Positions 31,570 through 36,266 of a stretch of DNA of 36,266 nucleotides are shown piece after piece. How positions within the stretch are numbered: the stretch's first letter is position 1; every line of letters starts with the position of its first letter. The notes under the pieces were generated by a model that did no database searches, was not told where the DNA came from, and saw only the letters and a list, made by a program, of their open reading frames with translations. The stretch comes from an uncultured Faecalicatena sp. Its GTDB lineage: Bacteria > Bacillota > Clostridia > Lachnospirales > Lachnospiraceae. The stretch covers positions 1-36,266 of the forward strand of contig CAOKHZ010000039.1 in the NCBI GenBank assembly GCA_948468385.1, written 5' to 3'. A program made the position numbers and the translations under genes.

Positions 31570-32856
31570 CCGCCCCAGCAAGTAGTCGATAAACTGCTGG
31601 GCGGTCCGCCCCGACAAACCGCCGTGCGCAATCTCCCACTTGTTCGCCTCCAAAAGAAGCTCGTCCTCCGGCATCGTGATTCCGTGGTTTCGCGCCAACG
31701 TCGTCACGATTTGCCCGAACTCCTTCTTGTCCGGCGAGCCGTAATAAATCGTCACCCCAAAGCGCGCCACAAGGGACAGCTTTTCCTGCACGGTGTCATT
31801 CGTGTGTAGTTCCTCGTCCCTGTCGGTCTTGTCCCGAAACGTTTCCCGAATCAGATGGCGACGGTTTGATGTCGCGTAAATCAGCACGTTGTTCGGTTTC
31901 TTCTCCAATCCGCCCTCAATCACCGCCTTCAAATACTTGTATTCAATCTCAAACTCCTCGAAAGACAAGTCATCCATGTATATGATGAACTTGTAATTCC
32001 GATTCTTAATCTGGGCAATAATATCGTTTAAATCCTGAAACTGGTGCTTGTACACCTCAATCATGCGCAGTCCCTGGTCATAATATTGATTCAAAACCGC
32101 CTTGATGGAGGAAGACTTTCCAGTTCCGGCATCCCCATAAAGCAGGCAGTTGTTGGCCCGCCGCCCTTGTACGAAAGCCTCCGTATTGTCAATCAATTTC
32201 TTCTTGGCAATCTCATAACCCACCAAATCGTCAAGATGCACATGGGCGATGTTCGTAATGGGAGCAATCGTAACGCCTCCGCCCTCGGGATGCTCGACAC
32301 GAAATGCCTTATGAAGTCCCAACTTGCCCACGCCGAACTCCTTGTAAAACTGCGTCATACAGTCCTTGAACTCGGCCGCATCCCCACACTCCCCCAGAGC
32401 CTTGGCCAAATCACAGATTCGGTCACGAATCCGCTTATTGAACACTTTCCCGTTCCCCTCCACGTTTTTATATCCGTTTAGCAAAATGGTCAGGCAGTTC
32501 GTTCCCAATGCCTCCTCCATCAATGCGAAATCATAATCAAACAGTTCCTTAAACACCGTGAAGTCATGCAGGGCGATGGCGTTGACACTTCCCTGCACCT
32601 CGCCAACGATCTCACACGCCGTGCTATAGGCGTTCTCGTCATTCGCCAGCAAGAACGTCAAATACGTGTGCCACAGATTTCCCTCGAAACCGTGACTTGC
32701 CGAGAGCTCCAAAAGCTCGTTCATGCATTGGAATAAAAGTTCCCGCAAGGAACCATCCAAATCCACCAAGGCATGATGTTCCATCAGATAAGTCATGTCC
32801 TTTAGTATCTGCCCATGTTCCATATTTCGATACAATATCAGTTCACTGGTACGCAT
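31561..32856 (-). CDS. DUF815-family AAA ATP-binding protein
   Basis: 431 residues. An N-terminal helical region (1-200) is followed by an AAA module: DDLVGYEIAKKKLIDNTEAF, Walker A GDAGTGKS (241-248), Walker B FIIYMDDLSFEE (290-301) and the sensor-like VLIYATSNRRHLI. This is the DUF815 family, widespread in bacteria and without a settled function. The start at 32856 is chosen for GGGGAGGAG upstream; the frame is open to 32895. It lies 71 nt past the pheA stop on the same strand, so it may be read from the pheA transcript, and converges on rqcH with a shared terminator. Confidence 0.88.
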   Translation of the reverse strand: MRTSELILYRNMEHGQILKDMTYLMEHHALVDLDGSLRELLFQCMNELLELSASHGFEGNLWHTYLTFLLANDENAYSTACEIVGEVQGSVNAIALHDFTVFKELFDYDFALMEEALGTNCLTILLNGYKNVEGNGKVFNKRIRDRICDLAKALGECGDAAEFKDCMTQFYKEFGVGKLGLHKAFRVEHPEGGGVTIAPITNIAHVHLDDLVGYEIAKKKLIDNTEAFVQGRRANNCLLYGDAGTGKSSSIKAVLNQYYDQGLRMIEVYKHQFQDLNDIIAQIKNRNYKFIIYMDDLSFEEFEIEYKYLKAVIEGGLEKKPNNVLIYATSNRRHLIRETFRDKTDRDEELHTNDTVQEKLSLVARFGVTIYYGSPDKKEFGQIVTTLARNHGITMPEDELLLEANKWEIAHGGLSGRTAQQFIDYLLGRPE

Positions 32857-32927
32857 GCAATTCTCCTCCCCTTGTCCATACGCCGTTTTCGTCACAGTTC
32901 GGCCAAGCCTGAACCGTAACCCATTTT

Positions 32928-34058
32928 CTAATAATTTCCAAGGATTTTTAAATTCCTTGCCTCCTCCCGAAGTCCCCGGATGGCATTTTTGACTGCGGGC
33001 TGTTCCAAATTCCCCTCGAAATCAATAAAAAACCGATATTCCCAGTTCCTTCCCTCCACGGGTCTTGACTCAATCTTTGTCATGTTCAAGTCATTATATA
33101 TGAAATGCGACAAAAGCCGGTACAATGATCCGCTCTCATGCGGCAATTCGAAGCAAATGCTGATTTTTGAGGCGTTCTGTAAAAACACCTTCTGGTTCGT
33201 GACGATGATGAAGCGCGTGGAATTGTTCGGCTCATCGTTAATCTCCTCTTTCAGCACTTCCAATCCGTACAATTTCGCCGCGTAAGCACTGCACACGGCC
33301 GCCTGACTTTTATCCTTGTCGTTTAATATTTTCTGTGCGGCAATCGCCGTGTTCACCACGCTAATCTGCTGCCAACGCGCGTGCTCGTTCAAAAAACGCG
33401 ACGTCTGCATCAAGGCCTCCGCCTTGGAGTACACCCGCTCAACCTCTTCCAATTTCGTGCCCGGAAGTCCCGCCAGCGTGTGCGCGATGGGAATGATCGT
33501 TTCCCCTACGATGTAATTTTCAAATTCCACCAATAGGTCATACACTTCGCTTACCGACCCCGCCGAAGAATTCTCGATGGGAAGCACGGCATAATCCGCC
33601 GCCCCGTCCTCGATGGACTCCATCGCGTCACGGAACGTCCGCACGTGGAAACAATTGCACTCCTCCCCAAAACACTTCTGCATGGCGGCCTGCCCGTAAG
33701 CCCCCTCGATCCCCTGGAACACGACCCGCGCGTTTCCCGCGTTCAGCGTGGATACCTCGATAAACGGCAGCCGCCCCAAAGCCCCGGCCTCGACGAGTTG
33801 CCGGTACTGTAACTTCCTGCTCATGGACATCAACTGCTCGTACAACTCCTGCACGCCCTTTTTATTAAACTCACCCGTGACCTTGTCGGCCACGCTTAAA
33901 AGCTTCTCCTTCTCCCGTTGCTTATCCAGCACCTTGCGGCCATTTTTCACCTTGTATTCCCCGACCTCGCCACAAAGCCGCATCCGCTTCTCAAACAGAC
34001 GCACCATCTCTTCATCAACCTGGTCAAGCTGAATTCTCAATTCCTCTAATGTAGCCAT
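32928..34058 (-). CDS. pheA: bifunctional chorismate mutase/prephenate dehydratase (P-protein)
   Basis: 376 residues in three domains: an AroQ-type chorismate mutase (about 1-90, starting LEELRIQLDQVDEEMVRLFEKRM), prephenate dehydratase (about 105-285, with GAYGQAAMQK, VLPIENSSAGSV and the catalytic-site NNSTRFIIV) and a C-terminal ACT regulatory domain (about 295-376, with GSLYRLLSHF and the phenylalanine-binding ESRP). It turns chorismate into phenylpyruvate, with feedback by phenylalanine through ACT. The start at 34058 (MATLEELR) has GAGGAGAGAG upstream; the frame runs to 34079. A hairpin lies in its leader. It diverges from pyrB. Confidence 0.95.
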   Translation of the reverse strand: MATLEELRIQLDQVDEEMVRLFEKRMRLCGEVGEYKVKNGRKVLDKQREKEKLLSVADKVTGEFNKKGVQELYEQLMSMSRKLQYRQLVEAGALGRLPFIEVSTLNAGNARVVFQGIEGAYGQAAMQKCFGEECNCFHVRTFRDAMESIEDGAADYAVLPIENSSAGSVSEVYDLLVEFENYIVGETIIPIAHTLAGLPGTKLEEVERVYSKAEALMQTSRFLNEHARWQQISVVNTAIAAQKILNDKDKSQAAVCSAYAAKLYGLEVLKEEINDEPNNSTRFIIVTNQKVFLQNASKISICFELPHESGSLYRLLSHFIYNDLNMTKIESRPVEGRNWEYRFFIDFEGNLEQPAVKNAIRGLREEARNLKILGNY

Positions 34059-34135
34059 GCTCTCTCTCCTCGTTTCCATATTTGCCTGTCACGCGCCCTG
34101 TGCAACGGTAACCTATACCAGACTTACGTGCATCC

Positions 34136-34187
34136 CCCGAGCCGGTCAGCGCAGTGACTGGCTCGAGGCTAAACAGTAATCATTATA
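34136..34187 (-). promoter_or_regulatory. pheA -10 box and leader hairpin
   Basis: Minus strand TATAAT (34187-34182) with a poor -35 region would start a leader of about 115 nt. It contains a hairpin: CGAGCC-A-GTCA (34164-34154) with TGAC-C-GGCTCG (34148-34138) and a 5-nt loop, one mismatch. No T-run follows, so a stability or translation role is likelier than termination. Confidence 0.4.
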
Positions 34188-34218
34188 CTACTTTTTTTGA
34201 AATAAATCTATATTGCTG

Positions 34219-34247
34219 TTGAAAAACTGGATATTTTAGTATATGAT
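34219..34247 (+). promoter_or_regulatory. pyrB-pyrI promoter
   Basis: TTGAAA (34219-34224), 17-nt spacer, TATGAT (34242-34247). The predicted start point near 34254 leaves a leader of only about 30 nt, so no long pyrimidine attenuator fits. It also shows that the upstream in-frame ATG at 34243 cannot be used. Confidence 0.65.
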
Positions 34248-34284
34248 GGTACAAGAATCGCAACGACATTTAAGGAGGTATTTT

Positions 34285-35205
34285 ATGAGACACTTAATGA
34301 GCCCTTTGGATTTTTCCGTTGAGGAACTGGATCAATTACTTGATTTGGCCCAAGACATCGAGGCACACCCGGAGAAGTACGCACACGCTTGCGCGGGCAA
34401 GAAACTGGCGACCTTGTTTTACGAGCCCAGCACGCGTACCCGCCTAAGCCACGAGGCGGCCATGTTGAACCTCGGAGGCAGCATCATGGGATTTTCCTCT
34501 GCCGACTCCAGTTCCGCCGCGAAGGGGGAAAGCGTCGCCGACACCATTCGCACCATTTCCTGCTATGCCGACATCTGCGCGATGCGCCATCCAAAGGAAG
34601 GGTCTTCCATGGTTGCCAGCCAGCATTCGCTTATCCCGGTCATCAACGCGGGAGACGGGGGACATCAGCATCCGACACAGACCCTTACCGACCTTCTGAC
34701 CATTCGCAACGTAAAGGGGCGACTTGACAATCTGGTTATCGGATTATGCGGCGACCTCAAGTTCGGACGCACCGTGCACTCCTTAATCCATGCGCTGGCA
34801 CGTTACGCGGGCATCCGCTTCGTGCTCATTTCCCCGGAAGAATTGCGTCTTCCCGAATACATGCGTCTGGACGTGCTGGACAAGAAAAACATTCCTTACA
34901 AAGAAGTCGTCCGCTTAGAAGAGGCCTTGCCGGAACTGGACATCCTCTACATGACACGCGTACAGAAGGAACGCTTCTTCAATGAAGAGGACTACGTGCG
35001 CATGAAGGACTTTTATATACTGGACGCGGAGAAGATGAAGCTCGCGCCCGAGGAAATGTACGTCCTGCACCCGCTTCCGCGCGTCAACGAGATTGCCGTG
35101 GAGGTGGATACCGACCCGCGTGCCGTTTACTTCCGCCAAGTGCAATATGGCGTTTACGTGCGCATGGCGCTGATACTCACTTTGTTGGAAATTCACGTGG
35201 GGTAG
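34285..35205 (+). CDS. pyrB: aspartate carbamoyltransferase catalytic subunit
   Basis: 306 residues. It makes carbamoyl-aspartate from carbamoyl phosphate and aspartate, the committed step of pyrimidine synthesis. The carbamoyl-phosphate site PSTRTR is at 48-53, K80 lies in the [13 protein letters not shown] loop contributed across subunits, and [22 protein letters not shown] and HPLPRV follow. AAGGAGG stands before the ATG at 34285. pyrI follows after 69 nt, forming the two-subunit allosteric enzyme. Confidence 0.95.
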   Translation: MRHLMSPLDFSVEELDQLLDLAQDIEAHPEKYAHACAGKKLATLFYEPSTRTRLSHEAAMLNLGGSIMGFSSADSSSAAKGESVADTIRTISCYADICAMRHPKEGSSMVASQHSLIPVINAGDGGHQHPTQTLTDLLTIRNVKGRLDNLVIGLCGDLKFGRTVHSLIHALARYAGIRFVLISPEELRLPEYMRLDVLDKKNIPYKEVVRLEEALPELDILYMTRVQKERFFNEEDYVRMKDFYILDAEKMKLAPEEMYVLHPLPRVNEIAVEVDTDPRAVYFRQVQYGVYVRMALILTLLEIHVG

Positions 35206-35274
35206 GCGCGCGTTACCAAACGAAACTTTTTTATAATTCACTTTATTATGTCATCTAAAAGAAAGAGGTAAATC

Positions 35275-35715
35275 ATGGTAGAACATACTTTAAATGTCGG
35301 AAAAATTTCAGAAGGCTTCGTGTTGGACCACATTGCCGCCGGAAAGAGCATGGAAATTTACAAATACCTTCATCTGGACAAGCTCGATTGTTGCGTCGCC
35401 ATCATTAAAAACGCGAAGAGCAGCAAGATGGGCAAGAAGGACATCATGAAAATCGAATGCCCGATTGACTTCATGGACCTGGACGTGCTCGCGTTCATTG
35501 ACCACAACATTACCATCAACATCATCCAGAACGAGACCATCGTAGAAAAAAAGCTTCTGCGCCTGCCAAAGGAGATTAAGAACGTGATTCGCTGCAAGAA
35601 CCCGCGCTGCATCACTTCCATCGAACAAGGGCTCGACCATGTCTTCGTCCTCACGGACGAGGAAAAACAAGTTTATCGGTGCAAGTACTGCGAAGAAAAA
35701 TATCGCAAACATTAA
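35275..35715 (+). CDS. pyrI: aspartate carbamoyltransferase regulatory subunit
   Basis: 146 residues. The N-terminal nucleotide-binding domain has GFVLDHIAAGKSMEIYKYL, and the C-terminal domain holds the structural zinc with C107, C112, C136 and C139. It passes CTP/UTP feedback inhibition to PyrB. AAAGAGG precedes the ATG. It is cotranscribed with pyrB. The spacer of 69 nt is longer than usual and holds no separate promoter that I can see. Confidence 0.95.
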   Translation: MVEHTLNVGKISEGFVLDHIAAGKSMEIYKYLHLDKLDCCVAIIKNAKSSKMGKKDIMKIECPIDFMDLDVLAFIDHNITINIIQNETIVEKKLLRLPKEIKNVIRCKNPRCITSIEQGLDHVFVLTDEEKQVYRCKYCEEKYRKH

Positions 35716-35764
35716 AAGTTGTTTAGAAGTGGGGATTGGCCGGAAAGGCGCAAGTAAATCCATT

Positions 35765-35813
35765 TGATGCACGTAAATCTGGCCGATGCATCACTCGTTT
35801 TCTTTATTTTTTC
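35765..35813 (+). terminator. probable terminator of pyrB-pyrI
   Basis: TGATGCA (35765-35771) and TGCATCA (35787-35793) with a 15-nt loop, then CTCG and a T-rich tract. The left arm and loop also carry a direct repeat GTAAATC-N5-GATGCA (35754-35771 and 35773-35790). Confidence 0.55.
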
Positions 35814-35822
35814 ATAAAAAAC

Positions 35823-35851
35823 TGGACTTTTGGGCATTGACATAGTATCAT
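35823..35851 (+). promoter_or_regulatory. possible rnpB promoter
   Basis: TGGACT (35823-35828), 17-nt spacer, TATCAT (35846-35851). A perfect TTGACA at 35837-35842 has no -10 box at the right distance and is not chosen. Confidence 0.35.
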
Positions 35852-35858
35852 GGTAAGG

Positions 35859-35881
35859 TAGCGCCGACGCAATCGGCGCTA
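35859..35881 (+). other. hairpin ahead of RNase P RNA
   Basis: TAGCGCCGA (35859-35867) and TCGGCGCTA (35873-35881), perfect 9-bp arms, 5-nt loop, no T-run. With the promoter above it would form the 5' leader of the precursor RNA. Confidence 0.5.
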
Positions 35882-35885
35882 TCGG

Positions 35886-36266
35886 TTAAGTAGGACAGAC
35901 AATCGCGGCTGCAAGAGCCGAAAGGCCGCAGACGAGGAAAGTCCGGGCTTCATAGGGCAGGATGCCGGATAACGTCCGGTGGAGGTGACTCCAAGGCCAG
36001 TGCAACAGAAATAAACCGCGTGCAGAGCACTTGGCGAGGCCTTTTCGAGCCTGGTGCGGCAGAGCTTTCCGCTCTCCGGCACTTGGACGAACAAGATTCG
36101 CCCAGTGCCTTGCACGTAAGGGTGGAAAGGCAGTGTAAGAGACTACCGCCTTCTTGGTAACAAGGAGGGCACATGTAAACCCCATCCGAAGCAAGACCGG
36201 AAAAAAGCAACGTGGCGGCCCGTCACGCTTTAGGTAGGTCGCTTGAGCCTGGCGGCGACGCCGGGC
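35886..36266 (+). ncRNA. rnpB: RNase P RNA, bacterial type A, cut at window end
   Basis: The catalytic RNA of RNase P, which trims tRNA 5' ends. The universally conserved core is clear: GACAGACAATCGC at the P1/P2 entrance, GAGGAAAGTCCGGGCT (35934-35949, P4 and neighbours), ACAGAAATAAACCGC (36005-36019), and the 3' P4 partner AAACCCCATCC (about 36177-36187) followed by GCAAGACCGG. GCTTGAGCC near 36240 is also typical. The 3' P1 strand is missing, so the gene continues past the window. The 5' end is set to within about 5 nt by comparison with the family. Confidence 0.93.

Noticed and set aside
34243-34284. Upstream ATG of pyrB
   Set aside because: It lies within the -10 box; the ATG at 34285 has AAGGAGG and matches the family length.
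35837-35842. Perfect TTGACA as the rnpB -35 box
   Set aside because: No -10-like sequence lies 16-18 nt downstream; that place falls in a GC-rich hairpin.

Overview
The window reads as chromosome of an anaerobic, low-to-mid GC Clostridia, most likely a Lachnospiraceae member. The grounds are family-level similarity of the proteins (meso-diaminopimelate dehydrogenase, CarD-like regulator, GGGtGRT protein, RqcH, DUF815 ATPase, AAA-ATPase/PD-(D/E)XK proteins, large orphan solute-binding lipoprotein), the yicC-gmk-rpoZ-rimO-pgsA-cinA gene order, strong AGGAGG-type ribosome binding sites and sigma-A-like promoters. No prophage, insertion sequence, CRISPR array, tRNA or rRNA was seen. The only RNA gene is RNase P RNA, cut by the right edge.

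Layout. 0-5.2 kb: L-lactate dehydrogenase (-); a 490-nt intergenic region with overlapping opposed promoters and a structured leader in front of a membrane protein (+); ddh plus a small cupin (-); a CarD-family regulator (+). 5.2-8.6 kb: a sucrose-use operon (-), fructokinase then amylosucrase, preceded by a citrate synthase remnant. 8.8-10.6 kb: an IscU-like Fe-S scaffold and a GGGtGRT protein (+), closed by a strong terminator. 10.7-16.8 kb: a minus-strand housekeeping block transcribed yicC-gmk-rpoZ-(terminator)-rimO-pgsA-cinA-MATE, with a broken RelB/YafQ-type toxin-antitoxin scar at its end. 16.9-24.1 kb: accessory genes (AAA/PD-(D/E)XK protein, solute-binding lipoprotein, TetR regulator, MATE pump, shortened Rpn-type protein). 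24.5-28 kb: a large putative alpha/beta-hydrolase divergent from an AraC regulator. 28-36 kb: a second AAA/PD-(D/E)XK protein, rqcH, a convergent DUF815 ATPase, pheA, divergent pyrB-pyrI and rnpB.

How the genes work together. Amylosucrase and fructokinase would split cytoplasmic sucrose into alpha-glucan and fructose-6-phosphate. Lactate dehydrogenase regenerates NAD+. ddh feeds lysine and peptidoglycan synthesis, pheA makes phenylpyruvate, and pyrBI commits carbamoyl phosphate to pyrimidines. RqcH tags stalled nascent chains, rimO modifies ribosomal protein S12, rpoZ and CarD act on RNA polymerase, and rnpB processes tRNA.

The less ordinary signals are mostly non-coding: a candidate RNA switch at 1522-1624; a two-copy hairpin repeat with compensatory base changes at 5157-5260 and 31502-31569; terminator-like hairpins directly ahead of the rimO and second MATE start sites; and palindromes over two TTGCAT promoters. 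Three gene scars (citrate synthase, toxin-antitoxin, Rpn core) show recent reduction. The most under-described protein module is the Fe-S scaffold/GGGtGRT pair. All family calls come from reading motifs by eye; no database search was run.
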